DNA of 64,000 bases, from positions 124,001-188,000 of the forward strand of contig JAEUMQ010000020.1 of the NCBI GenBank assembly GCA_016791425.1, in the 5' to 3' direction. A model generated the notes under the pieces. The model was not told where the DNA came from and made no database searches. It worked only from the letters and a program-made list of their open reading frames with translations. Position numbers and translations under genes: made by a program. This document shows, in pieces, positions 42,181-51,726 of this stretch. This DNA comes from Hyphomonadaceae bacterium. GTDB taxonomy: Bacteria; Pseudomonadota; Alphaproteobacteria; Caulobacterales; Aquidulcibacteraceae. Position 1 is the first letter of the stretch. Each line of letters starts with the position of its first letter.

Positions 42181-43911
42181 ATGTTTCGGTTCATCGCGTT
42201 TTTGGGAGAGCGAAGCCCCGCTGCGATCAGGTTCATTGAGGAGGGCGTCGAAAGCCAAGCGTGGAAGCTGGCTTTCCAGGACAGGAGCATTGTTCTCCTT
42301 GCCTCGCACGCCACCCCGCTCCGGCGATGCCGCGAGGGCGTAGTGGTAGGCCGCGCATTCGGGAGCATCGAAGCCGTATCTGGCCCCGCGTTGGCTCTTC
42401 AGAATGTTTGGGGCCGTTATGTCGGCGTGTGGTCCAGAGGCGATGGTGGGAGTGGTGGCGGTGTCGTCCGTGATCCCATTGGCGCGGTCCCTTGCTTTCT
42501 CACGCGCGCAGATACCTGCGGTCTTGCCTTTTCACATCTGGAGGATGTGCGCGGCCTTGTTGGCGAATTTGCGCTGAGCAAGCCGGCTTTGTGTCGGTGG
42601 CTTGCGGGCGAGGCGGACCCATCCGGCGCGACAGCATTGCAGGGCGTCGCCGCGCTCGCTCCAGGGGATCAGGCGATCTGGCGAGCAAAGCGTTGGGAAA
42701 CAGAACGCGTATGGCGGACCGGCGACGTGGTGCACGGGAAAGACTTTTCTGACTTGAGCATGGCGTGCGCGGCAATCCGCGACGCCGCGCGCTTGGTCGT
42801 GGCCGCGGAACTGGACGGGCGTGACAAAGCGTTGCTCGAACTCTCCGGCGGTTTGGATTCGTCGATACTGGCTGGCCTGATACGCGAGGCCCGGCCTGAC
42901 ATCGAACTGGTGGCCATCACGTATTACGCGCGTGACGAGGACAGCGACGAGCGTCCCTTTGCGCGCTTGGCCGCCCAGCACGCCGGCGCACGTCTGATCG
43001 AGGCGGTGGCCGATCCGTGCGAACCGCCGCTGGAAACGGTGCTTGATGCGCCTTTGAGCCCCACGCCCTGTGAGCATGTCACGGCGTTGGCCGCGCCCGC
43101 TGCGTCAGAGGCGATCGCGTGCGCTGAGGGCATGAACGCGCTCTTCGCGGGCCAGGGCGGGGATCACGTTTTCCATGATGCGCAGCGCCCATGGCCGGCA
43201 GCGGACTGGATGCGCCATAACGGACTTGGTCCCGGCTTTTGCGCGCAGCTTCGCGACACCGTCGCGGCGACACGCACGTCATACTGGCATATCCTGCGCG
43301 CAACCTTCGCGGCCAAGGGCTTTCGCCCCACGCCGCCGGAAAGCGTCGTTCGCGCACAGCGGTTGCTGGGTGGGGCCGTAGAGGCGGCGATCGGCGAAAA
43401 ACAACGCGATCCATCGGCGCAGCCGATCGATCTGCCCCCCGGGAAGCAAGCGCATGCCCGCGCCATCGAAGCGGCCGAGGCGCTTTGGGCGCCGATCGGA
43501 AGATCCGAGAGGATCGAAATCATCCATCCCTTCCTCGCGCTCCCTGTGGTCGAGGCATGCCTGCGCACGCCAGTCTATCTGCTGAACCAAGGAGGCAGGC
43601 GACGCTCTCTGCAGCGGATTGCATTTGCTGCCCATGCGCCTCCGGCTGTGTTGGCGCGCACGCGCAAGGGCGGCTCGTCGGGCTTCAATCTGCGTGTGGT
43701 AGAAGCGAACCGAGATTTCGCGCGAGCGCTGTTGTTGAAAGGGCGGCTTGCCGATCTCGGCCTTGTGGAGGCAAAGGCGGTTGCGGGTGTCCTTCAGCGG
43801 CCCGCGCAAGCGTCTGGCGCAGACGCCGCGATGATGATGCGGTTGATCGCCGCAGAAGCCTGGCTTCGCGCGCTGGATACCTGGAATGCGCAATTCCGGG
43901 AGCGAGCGTGA
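42181..43911 (+). CDS. Lasso cyclase (asparagine synthetase-like C protein)
   Basis: A 576-residue enzyme homologous to asparagine synthetase B. The N-terminal glutaminase-like half has no catalytic Cys2, as in other lasso cyclases. The ATP-pyrophosphatase half has the PP-loop LELSGGLDSSILAGL (about 220-234) and FAGQGGDHVFHD (about 322). It adenylates the core Asp/Glu side chain and joins it to the Gly1 amine. The 3' end TGATG overlaps the transporter start by 1 nt. Confidence 0.93.
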   Translation: MFRFIAFLGERSPAAIRFIEEGVESQAWKLAFQDRSIVLLASHATPLRRCREGVVVGRAFGSIEAVSGPALALQNVWGRYVGVWSRGDGGSGGGVVRDPIGAVPCFLTRADTCGLAFSHLEDVRGLVGEFALSKPALCRWLAGEADPSGATALQGVAALAPGDQAIWRAKRWETERVWRTGDVVHGKDFSDLSMACAAIRDAARLVVAAELDGRDKALLELSGGLDSSILAGLIREARPDIELVAITYYARDEDSDERPFARLAAQHAGARLIEAVADPCEPPLETVLDAPLSPTPCEHVTALAAPAASEAIACAEGMNALFAGQGGDHVFHDAQRPWPAADWMRHNGLGPGFCAQLRDTVAATRTSYWHILRATFAAKGFRPTPPESVVRAQRLLGGAVEAAIGEKQRDPSAQPIDLPPGKQAHARAIEAAEALWAPIGRSERIEIIHPFLALPVVEACLRTPVYLLNQGGRRRSLQRIAFAAHAPPAVLARTRKGGSSGFNLRVVEANRDFARALLLKGRLADLGLVEAKAVAGVLQRPAQASGADAAMMMRLIAAEAWLRALDTWNAQFRERA

Positions 43912-45605
43912 TGCGATCGTCTCTCGCGAGCGCCCGAGGCCCTGGCATTACCGCGGCGGCCCTTTGGCTCTGGCGTTTGTGCGACAGACGCACGCGCACC
44001 TTCTATTGGATTGCCGTGGCGACCGGCGTGATTGCCGGCGCCTTATCCGCTGCGCCGGCGTACTGGGTCGCCAAACTCATTGACGCGCTCGCCACCCGCG
44101 AAGGCGGCGTCGTCTATTTTGTCGCCGCTCTATTGGCGAGCCATGCGGGGGCGCGGCTGGCCGGAACAGGCCGACACTTTTTCTACGGGCGGGCTGAGGC
44201 GCGACGGCGGGTTGCGCTGATGGTGCATTTGGCTGAACGCGTGCTGCGCGCCCGTGTAAGGTCCAACGAGCAACGCGCCTCACCCGCGCCAATCATCGAA
44301 AGCGCGGACAGCGGCGCGCGCATGTTCAGCCAGCATGCAAGCTTCGGCGTTTTGCCGGCGTTCGCAGAATTGTTCGCGGCGCTCTGGGTCTTGGCTGGAC
44401 TGCAAACTCCCATGATCGCCTGTCTTTTCGCCGCTACCGGCATTGCGTACGCGGCCGCGTTCGCACGGAGCGCGTCAGCGCTGAAGCAGGCAGCAGGGCC
44501 GATGTTGAATACGCGTGCAAAGGCAGGCGCCAGACTGATCGAGACGCTTTATCACGTTGAGGCCCTGAAGCTCGCGACAGCCGAGGCGGATGCTGTTCGG
44601 CGCCTGGTAGGCTCATTCAGGCGCGCGGAGCGCCTCGAGAATTTGCTCAATGGCCGGCGCGCGCTTTCCGATCTCGCCGCCGGCGCGGTCTTCGTAGCCG
44701 GATTGAGCGTATTGTTGCTCACGGTTCTCGTAGAGACAGGGCGCGGTGCGATGGGGGCCGGCGAAGCGGCATTGGTTTTGATCTATTGCGCGCAGATTAG
44801 CCGTCCCCTCGAAATGATAGGTCTTGCATGGCGCGACTTGGCCCAGGCGCAGAGCGCCCTCGCTCGAGCCATGCAACTGGACGCGCAGCCGCAAGAAACC
44901 CAGGCGGCACGAGTAGCGCCTGCGCGCGTGGGAGGTGGCGCGGCGGAAGAGCGTGAGTTCGCCATTGTGTTGGAAGATTTCGCGCTTCTTGATCCCGATG
45001 GCGGGCCAATGTTCGAGCCGCTGAACTTCAGCGTCGGTTACGGGGATACATATGTGATCGCGGGGGCGAGCGGCGCTGGCAAGACCAGCATGATGCGGCT
45101 GCTCGCCGGCTTTGAGGTCAAGGCGCGGGGTCGTGTGCTGATCGGGGATATCCCTATCGCGGATCTGGCGTCTGATACATTGCGCCGGCAGATCGCCTTT
45201 TGTCCTCAAGAGCCATGTGTGATCGAAGCTGATGCGCGAGCGAATTTAAGCCTTGGCGTCGACAGTTTTGATGCGCAGAAGGCTGGCGAGATTCTCTCCG
45301 ACCTTGGTCTTTCTACTCGGCTGAGCACGCGGCAGGCGGATTTAGGATTTGCCGGTCGGCGCCTCTCTGGCGGTGAACGCGCAAGGCTCGCGCTGGCTAG
45401 GGCGCTTTTGCGCGGAGCGGATATCCTGGTGCTGGACGAACCGAGCGCCGCGCTGGATTCGGCGACCGAGTCCGCGATGATGCGCGCGGTGCGCCGTCAC
45501 GCACCTCATGCTGCCCTGATCCTGTTCACGCATAGCGAGCAATTGCACGCCGCGGCTGACCATGTCGTGAAGCTCACGCCCTTCGGATGTGGAAGCACCG
45601 CCTAA
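43911..45605 (+). CDS. Lasso peptide ABC exporter (D protein)
   Basis: A 564-residue half-transporter: six-helix membrane domain (about 1-320) fused to an ATPase. Walker A is GASGAGKTS (about 385), the signature is LSGGERARLALARAL, Walker B ILVLDEPSAALD, with the H-loop in LILFTHSEQ. McjD-type exporters secrete the mature peptide and give immunity. Last gene of the plus-strand operon; its final 4 nt overlap the convergent isopeptidase gene. Confidence 0.92.
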   Translation: MRSSLASARGPGITAAALWLWRLCDRRTRTFYWIAVATGVIAGALSAAPAYWVAKLIDALATREGGVVYFVAALLASHAGARLAGTGRHFFYGRAEARRRVALMVHLAERVLRARVRSNEQRASPAPIIESADSGARMFSQHASFGVLPAFAELFAALWVLAGLQTPMIACLFAATGIAYAAAFARSASALKQAAGPMLNTRAKAGARLIETLYHVEALKLATAEADAVRRLVGSFRRAERLENLLNGRRALSDLAAGAVFVAGLSVLLLTVLVETGRGAMGAGEAALVLIYCAQISRPLEMIGLAWRDLAQAQSALARAMQLDAQPQETQAARVAPARVGGGAAEEREFAIVLEDFALLDPDGGPMFEPLNFSVGYGDTYVIAGASGAGKTSMMRLLAGFEVKARGRVLIGDIPIADLASDTLRRQIAFCPQEPCVIEADARANLSLGVDSFDAQKAGEILSDLGLSTRLSTRQADLGFAGRRLSGGERARLALARALLRGADILVLDEPSAALDSATESAMMRAVRRHAPHAALILFTHSEQLHAAADHVVKLTPFGCGSTA

Positions 45606-47728
45606 GGCAGGCAGCGGTCCGCAGCGCCGCGCGGTGCTCGGCTCGCGGCTTCAGCCAGGGGACGCAATTGCCGCCAACGTTGATATTGCGCCTGCTTCTC
45701 TGGGGCCGGGTCTTCCTCATCCATGAGCCAGAACCGTAGCCAGTCGAGATTGCGTTCATAGATCGCGCGCCTTTGCGCAGGCCGCCATTTGAAGTGATAC
45801 GCGTCTGGAAACACGTGCATCTCGACCGGACGCTGGGCTTCGCGCAGCTGCGTATAGCCGAATAACGCGGCCATATATTCCCGGTCGGCGCTATTTATCA
45901 GGAGCGGTGCGCCCGCATCGGCGGCGTGAAGGCCAAAGGAAAGCATTTCGACCATTTCGCGATCTGGTCCTAACGGGTTGCCGAAACCCATGCGGGTGAA
46001 CGCCGCCTGCGTGCTTTCCCCGGCCATATAATAAGTGAGCGGATCGTAGCTCGGACCGCTGACGATGGCTGCGCCGAGCCGGTCCCAGCACAGGACCGCG
46101 TGGTGGGTCATCTCCGAACCGTAGGAGAAGCCGGTCATCGCGATATGTGCGCCATCTATTACACCGAGCGCCTCGGCCGTCTCAACGCCGGTGATCACTG
46201 CGCCCAGCGCATTGCGCCGATCAGCCATGCCCCGGCGGGAGATGCGGCTTGCTTCGATCGGGTCGCGGGTCACTTGTGTTGCGGTAGGATGAGCGGGCGT
46301 GTGGATATTGAGCACTGCGAAGCCGGCGGCGGCGAAAGCCTGAATGGGATACTCGTCGCCTGTGCCCCCTTTCAAAAAGCCGCGCGACAGATAGGTCGTG
46401 ATCACGAGCGGATGGCGATCGCCCGGTCGATGGCTGAGCGGCAGAACTAGATCGCCGTGCGTTTCCACACCATTCGGCGCGCGCCAGTAAAGACGCTGCG
46501 CTGGAGCGAGCCGTGCGCGCGGAAAGTCGGGGTTCGGATCATACACAAGTTCGGTGGCGCCCGTGTCCAGATCGATTCGCGTCACCGTAACCGGTTCGAT
46601 CGCGGATTCCGCGAGGCAATAGAGCTTGGAGTCAGCGAGGCCACATTGACGTAGCCGCGTTTCTGAATCCAGGACGAGCGCCGCTTGCGGCTCATTAACG
46701 CGCCAGCGCCAGATCTGTGTGCGCGTCGCATTGACCCCGTCCAAGCGCAGGAAAGCGAGTTCACTTGCATTGATCCACCAGATGTCGGTGATCCGGCCGA
46801 GGCATGCTTCAGCCGGACACGCCGAAGCCGTACCCTGCTGATCGCGAACGTGGACTCGATAGGGCGCGCTCAGTCCCGGCCGGTCGGGGTTCTCTGGGAG
46901 CGCCCATGCGCGAGCGTCGCCGCCTGGCGCGAGGACCACCGCGCGCGCTGGCGGAAGCTCAGTGGTCATAAGGGCTACGCCCTCGTCGGCGCTCAGGCGA
47001 TGAAGCGCGTTAGAATTGGTGTCATAGAGTTCGAAGCTCGGCGTTCCGTCCAACGCAGGTATTTGAGGGAACGAGGCGCTGATGGCGCTGAAGCGGGAAT
47101 CGAGCAGGAAGCCCCTGCGTTCGCCTGCTTCGCGCTCCCGCCCTACGTCGGCGATTGCGTGTGGCGCGTATTCGACGACGAGGCCTGGGCGCATCATCGC
47201 GGATTCGACTGCCACGACGTCTCTGGTCTTGGAGGTTACAGCAGATAAGCGGCGGTCCCGCAGCCGCGAGCGCCAAAGACGAATTACGCCGTTTTCGGCG
47301 GCGCGCCGTCGAAAATACACCGACAACCCGTCCACGCTCCAAAATGCGCGAGCGTCATCGGGAAAGCCGCTCACCAAGGGTGGAACGGATGGCTGAGACT
47401 TGAACATCATGGCGCCGCCATCTGCGAGCGGGCGGACCCGTCCATCTGCGATATCGGCGATCAACCAGGTCTGGACGACGCGGTTGTCCGGCACGATCGG
47501 CCGCCTTTCCAGCACTACGAAATGCTGGCCGTCAGGCGACAAGCTGAGGCCATCGAGATCGCGCATGCCGGCAAGCGCGTCCAAGAGTAGGGCTACATCG
47601 GAAGGGCGAGCGTCCGACGAAGCGTGTGCGCCGGCGCTTCCGGTAAGAAAAAGCGCGCCCGCAATGAGGGTTGCGAGCGCGCAAAGGCGTGGGGTCGACA
47701 TGATCATGGTGGGGTTCGAAGTCACCAA
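45602..47728 (-). CDS. Lasso peptide isopeptidase (prolyl-oligopeptidase family, AtxE2-like)
   Basis: A 708-residue enzyme with a signal peptide (TLIAGALFLTGSAGAHASS), a beta-propeller-like N-terminal region and a C-terminal alpha/beta hydrolase. The triad is Ser535 (GFSYGSE), Asp615 (INSADREY) and His645 (DAYHFKW), spaced much as in AtxE2 (Ser527, Asp610, His638, from memory). Such enzymes hydrolyse the isopeptide bond of their own lasso peptide after uptake. It overlaps the receptor gene by 7 nt and would act in the periplasm. Confidence 0.9.
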   Translation of the reverse strand: MVTSNPTMIMSTPRLCALATLIAGALFLTGSAGAHASSDARPSDVALLLDALAGMRDLDGLSLSPDGQHFVVLERRPIVPDNRVVQTWLIADIADGRVRPLADGGAMMFKSQPSVPPLVSGFPDDARAFWSVDGLSVYFRRRAAENGVIRLWRSRLRDRRLSAVTSKTRDVVAVESAMMRPGLVVEYAPHAIADVGREREAGERRGFLLDSRFSAISASFPQIPALDGTPSFELYDTNSNALHRLSADEGVALMTTELPPARAVVLAPGGDARAWALPENPDRPGLSAPYRVHVRDQQGTASACPAEACLGRITDIWWINASELAFLRLDGVNATRTQIWRWRVNEPQAALVLDSETRLRQCGLADSKLYCLAESAIEPVTVTRIDLDTGATELVYDPNPDFPRARLAPAQRLYWRAPNGVETHGDLVLPLSHRPGDRHPLVITTYLSRGFLKGGTGDEYPIQAFAAAGFAVLNIHTPAHPTATQVTRDPIEASRISRRGMADRRNALGAVITGVETAEALGVIDGAHIAMTGFSYGSEMTHHAVLCWDRLGAAIVSGPSYDPLTYYMAGESTQAAFTRMGFGNPLGPDREMVEMLSFGLHAADAGAPLLINSADREYMAALFGYTQLREAQRPVEMHVFPDAYHFKWRPAQRRAIYERNLDWLRFWLMDEEDPAPEKQAQYQRWRQLRPLAEAASRAPRGAADRCLP

Positions 47729-50700
47729 GTCTTCCGCAGCTCAATCGCCACGAAACGCCCGAGGGGGTCAGCATTGTCCGGGTCGTAGCCCACGCCCAAA
47801 GCGTTGTTCACGAAGGGGGGCGGTTCATCGAGCAGATTGAGGACGCTGAGCGAGAGCATCGCTCCTGGACCATCGTCACGGCCGAAATTGTAGGAAATCT
47901 GTGTGTCTATGGTCGTCCAGGCGTCGATCGCGCGGTTAGGCGTGCTCGCGTCATCGAGATAGTCGTCGACATAGTTGACAGACGCGTGCGCGCCGAGTGC
48001 GCGGCCTTGCCAACCGGCGCCCAGCTTGATTCTGGTGTCGACAGGATTGGCGAAGGTATCAAGCACCGAGACGAGCGGCGCTTGATCCGAGGCGGCCTCT
48101 TGATAGTGCAGATAGTGCGTGGCGCTGAGGGAGAGCCGCGCGTCTCCGCCCCAAAGGTCAAAATCGTGGCGGAGCGCGAGATCTAGGCCATCCAATTCAA
48201 TGACGGCAAGGTTTTGAAGGCGGAGGTCGACGATCGCTTCGATGTCGCTTGGAGAATAGGCGCCTAGATTGTCAAACTCGGGATCAGCGAAGAGCGCCGC
48301 GATATAGGCTGGGTCGGGCGAAAGATCGATCAGGCCAGCATAGCGCGGCTCGCTGAACACGGTGAGCGCGCTGCCGGATGGATCGACGATGCGATCCTCC
48401 AAGTGAGACTTGAACCAAGTCAGCGAGAATTCAGGGCCTTGGGCGTTGAAGGGGCGCAGGTCGAAGCCCGCGCTGAACGTCTCCGCCGTTTCGGGCTCGA
48501 GCGTCGCGTTGTTGCCCGTGAGAAGAAGCGATGGCCGTATCCCGCCGGCAGCGCTGGGATCGTTAAACCCAAAGGCAAACACGACGCGATTGTTCTCAAC
48601 CAGGTCGCGCAATTGCGGCGCCTTGAACGACGTGCCGTAAGTGCTGCGGACAACGAGCCCTTCGAAAGGAACCCACGACATGCCGATGCGCGGGTTGGTG
48701 GTTTCACCGAAATCGCTGTAGGTCTCGTAGCGGCCCGCAATAGACAGATCGAGGCTTCGCACGCCGGGCACGGCGTTGGCTTCTGACACCAGTGGCACGG
48801 ATAGTTCCGCGAAAATCGCCGACACATCCCGGTCGAGCGTCGGCTCGACGGTGATGCGAGGCTGAGGCGTAGAGAGAAAGAATGTCCGCGTGAGATCGAA
48901 GTATTCGCTGCGAATTTCACCGCCAAAAGCGAGCTTCACGGCGCCGGCGGGAAGATCGAACAGATCGCCATCGGCGTGAACCGTAAGCGATCGGACCTCG
49001 CCGCGGTGGGCGTCTGACTGAAAGCCCCTGATCGCATTGAGCGTCGCTGGATTGGTGCTCGACCCATCGCCAAATGGATTGAAGGCGGTCGCGGGATTGG
49101 GATCGGCGAGAGCCGCCGTCAGCGCAGGTGCGTTGATGCTGTTGTCGATGCGTTGGTCGACCGTGTCGATATAGTCGGCGATGGCCACTTCCAGGCGCCA
49201 GGTGTCGGTCAGCTCTGCGTTCAGGCCGAATGTTGCGCCATACGCTTCCACCTCGCCGGAGGACACGCGCGGACCGAGATCGTAGGCGAACGAATACTCG
49301 ACATTGACCGCCGCGAGAGAGACGGGAAACGGATTGACGAAGAAGGGGTTTGCGGCTGGCACACGGACCACCTGATTGGCAGGCGTTTGCGCAATGCGAA
49401 AATCCCGCGTCGTCCACCGGGCCTCGACGAAGAGTTCTGCTTCGGAGGTGAGATCGAGGCCGCCGGCGACAAAGAGCGAGTGGCGTTCCTGTCGCGGGAG
49501 GACGTCTGCAAATGTCCGGTCGTCGATGCGGTTTCTCGGCCCGGGCGGCAGATCGCCTGGATCAAGATCGGTTCCATCCTGTCCGGCCGGAATGGGATAG
49601 ACGACGCCGCTGCGGACGATGTTGCCGGGGTTCGAAAAATTGTTGCGAAAATCGCCGCCGCCAAAGGGCCGGAGATCTTGGCGATAGAAATCCCGGTCTT
49701 CGGCGGAGAGCGCATCGCGTGCGTAATACTCGTACGATGCAAGCAATCGTGCCTTGTCCCAAGTCCCGCCGAGCACTTGGCTGTAGCGTTGTTCGAGGGC
49801 GCTGCCTTCCGTAACCGAGCCCACCCGCAAGCGCGTTTCCGCGCCATCGAAGTCTCGGCGGAGAACGATGTTGACGACGCCGGCAATCGCATCGGACCCG
49901 TAGAGGGCGGACGCGCCATCCGGCAATATCTCCACTCGCTCGATTGCCGTGGCAGGGATCGAAGAGACATCCGCGAACGCGGCGAAAGCGCCTGCCGGCA
50001 GGCGCCGACCATTTACGAGAATCAGCGTGGCATCAGCGCCCAACCCACGCAGGTTGACACCCGAGCCGTACCCGGAATTGGAAGGGGCGCCTCGTTCAAA
50101 ACTTAGACCGCCCGACGTGTCTTCGGCCGGTCCCCCACCATAATTTTGCGGTAGGCCAGCGAGAACCTGCGCGATCGTGCCATTGCCCGATTGGTCGATT
50201 TCCTCGCGGCCCATCACCAGGATGTTGGAGCCGGCGGGCAGCCGGCCATGAATGCGCGTCCCGGTTACCGTGATCACTTCAGTGTCGGCGGCATCCTCTA
50301 AACCGGCGTTGCTGGCATCCTGGTCGCTATGGGCGCCGCCGCGCTGGGGGCGGTTCGGGTTGTCCAGGCGAATGGAGCCATCATCAGCAATGCGGGCGGT
50401 CAGGCCGGTGTCGGCGAGCAGGATGCGGAGGGCGTCTTCGGTGCGATAGGAGCCGCGCAGAGTGGGGGCCGTGCGGCCCGCCAAGTCATCGTGCGCGTAA
50501 AGGATGCGAACGTCGGATTGGCGTGCGAACTCCGTTAGCGCGCTGGATAGCGATTGTGAGGGAATGTCGTAGGTGCGAGTGGCGACTGCAGTTTGAGCTT
50601 GAGCCGACGCATTGGCCTGAAGCGCGATCACTGACGCGGACGCGACGAGCAGCGAGATCAGAGCGCGCGCATTTCGGCGGCCCGAACACGTATTTCCCAT
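47722..50700 (-). CDS. TonB-dependent receptor with N-terminal signalling (STN) domain
   Basis: A 992-residue outer-membrane receptor. Signal peptide (LQANASAQAQ), an STN domain at about 45-112 (PSQSLSSALTEFARQSDVRI, ALRILLADTGLTARIADDGS), a TonB box-like EVITVTGTR at about 140, a plug with NILVMGREEIDQSGN, then a 22-strand barrel ending in Trp (VAIELRKTW). The STN domain implies signalling to a FecR anti-sigma factor. Adjacent to the isopeptidase in astexin-type clusters, it probably takes up the lasso peptide. GGGGGA precedes the ATG. Confidence 0.93.
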   Translation of the reverse strand: MGNTCSGRRNARALISLLVASASVIALQANASAQAQTAVATRTYDIPSQSLSSALTEFARQSDVRILYAHDDLAGRTAPTLRGSYRTEDALRILLADTGLTARIADDGSIRLDNPNRPQRGGAHSDQDASNAGLEDAADTEVITVTGTRIHGRLPAGSNILVMGREEIDQSGNGTIAQVLAGLPQNYGGGPAEDTSGGLSFERGAPSNSGYGSGVNLRGLGADATLILVNGRRLPAGAFAAFADVSSIPATAIERVEILPDGASALYGSDAIAGVVNIVLRRDFDGAETRLRVGSVTEGSALEQRYSQVLGGTWDKARLLASYEYYARDALSAEDRDFYRQDLRPFGGGDFRNNFSNPGNIVRSGVVYPIPAGQDGTDLDPGDLPPGPRNRIDDRTFADVLPRQERHSLFVAGGLDLTSEAELFVEARWTTRDFRIAQTPANQVVRVPAANPFFVNPFPVSLAAVNVEYSFAYDLGPRVSSGEVEAYGATFGLNAELTDTWRLEVAIADYIDTVDQRIDNSINAPALTAALADPNPATAFNPFGDGSSTNPATLNAIRGFQSDAHRGEVRSLTVHADGDLFDLPAGAVKLAFGGEIRSEYFDLTRTFFLSTPQPRITVEPTLDRDVSAIFAELSVPLVSEANAVPGVRSLDLSIAGRYETYSDFGETTNPRIGMSWVPFEGLVVRSTYGTSFKAPQLRDLVENNRVVFAFGFNDPSAAGGIRPSLLLTGNNATLEPETAETFSAGFDLRPFNAQGPEFSLTWFKSHLEDRIVDPSGSALTVFSEPRYAGLIDLSPDPAYIAALFADPEFDNLGAYSPSDIEAIVDLRLQNLAVIELDGLDLALRHDFDLWGGDARLSLSATHYLHYQEAASDQAPLVSVLDTFANPVDTRIKLGAGWQGRALGAHASVNYVDDYLDDASTPNRAIDAWTTIDTQISYNFGRDDGPGAMLSLSVLNLLDEPPPFVNNALGVGYDPDNADPLGRFVAIELRKTW

Positions 50701-51177
50701 GAAATCCCCCTTGCCGCCGCTCTTCGGGCGGCTCGGAGGAGGAAGACGAACGAGGGGGAAAAACCCCGCAGGATGGTTCTCGCCCCTCGGGATCGCTGGG
50801 TCCTTTTTCCGGCGGCCATCCTTTGCCGGCAGGGAAATGTCTCAGGGCTGCTTCGGGCAATTCCAGCAGGCAGTGGCACTCGGGCACGGAGAAACAACCT
50901 CCGCTCAGCAAATCTTTGTAAGCCGAAGTCGCGAGTTCAACGCTCGCTGCAGGGCAAGAAGAGGTGCTTGCAAAACGGCGCGAGGCGGTGGGAAGCATTT
51001 CGCCCTCCATCAAGAGGCTAGCTCCAGCGACCAGTTCCCCTTGCTTGGGGGGGGGCCGCCCCCGATGCCGCGGGCATCATCACGACAGCGAAACGTTGCC
51101 AAAAATAAAGTTGGCGAAGTTGTCTGAGCAAGGGGCCGCGATGGAGCATATACAGGCAAGATGGCGATTTTGCCCGG
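50701..51177. other. 477-bp spacer between receptor and defence-like operon
   Basis: No convincing gene. It holds the receptor's ribosome binding site, a GCCGCC-GGCGGC hairpin (about 50714-50733), a G9 run at 51047-51055 inside a C/G-rich inverted block, and the promoter region of the plus-strand operon. A GCCACTG motif on the minus strand near 50873 recalls a cobalamin riboswitch but the rest of that element is missing. This is the left edge of the proposed insertion. Confidence 0.5.
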
Positions 51178-51726
51178 ATGAGCGGGGCCAGGCCCGCGGT
51201 TTCATACCGAACGCGAGACGAATTTCGTCTCGCGGTGGCGGAGCTTACCGACGCGGAGGCCAGCCAGCTCGACGATGCATCCAATGTCCTCGCTCTGAGA
51301 GCCGCAGGATGGAAGGGTGAAGATTTGCTGCAGGAGGCGGCCGAACGAACGCTTGCTGGTCGGCGGCGCTGGCCAGCGCATGTGCAGATCGTCGCTTACC
51401 TTGTGAAAGCGATGCAGAGCATCATCTTCGCCGAGCGGAAGAAGGCGCTGAGCCGCCGCGCCAATCTCAAGGGAAAGATCGATCCTGACTATTCGGCTGT
51501 GACGGATGCCACTCAAACTCAGGACGATGTTGAGGCGCGGTTGCGAGCCGAGATCACAGAGGCGTTCAAACGCCATCCCAACGCGCTGAAAGTGGCGCTC
51601 GGCACTTTGGAGGGCCTCGTCGGCGAAGAACTCCGGGAATTCACCGGTCTTGATCCGACGTCCTATGCGAGCGCGCGAAGACAAATGCGCCGCGACCTCG
51701 AACGATTTGTGAGAAACCAATCATGA
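51178..51726 (+). CDS. Sigma-factor-like small protein of the nuclease-NTPase operon
   Basis: A 182-residue protein. The middle, LRAAGWKGEDLLQEAAERTL followed by WPAHVQIVAYLVKAMQSIIF, resembles sigma-70 region 2, and RHPNALKVALGTLEGLVGEE with LREFTGLDPTSYASARRQMR resembles region 4. It lacks a strong match to either, so it may be a sigma-derived adaptor rather than a working sigma factor. Its stop overlaps the start of the giant gene by 4 nt (ATGA), so the two are coupled. Function unknown. Confidence 0.65.
   Translation: MSGARPAVSYRTRDEFRLAVAELTDAEASQLDDASNVLALRAAGWKGEDLLQEAAERTLAGRRRWPAHVQIVAYLVKAMQSIIFAERKKALSRRANLKGKIDPDYSAVTDATQTQDDVEARLRAEITEAFKRHPNALKVALGTLEGLVGEELREFTGLDPTSYASARRQMRRDLERFVRNQS

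Noticed and set aside
47710..47720. GGTTCGA as a tRNA T-loop
   Set aside because: No acceptor or anticodon stems can be built around this or the other GGTTCGA occurrences (13619, 14650, 49627); all lie in coding sequence or its ends.
50701..50900. Possible cobalamin riboswitch upstream of the TonB-dependent receptor (GCCACTG on the minus strand)
   Set aside because: The B12-box and other conserved blocks of the riboswitch are not in order, and the receptor groups with lasso genes, not B12 uptake.
50486..51013. 175-codon minus-strand frame overlapping the receptor start
   Set aside because: It is out of frame with the receptor and low-complexity (Ser/Pro/Arg); no family seen.
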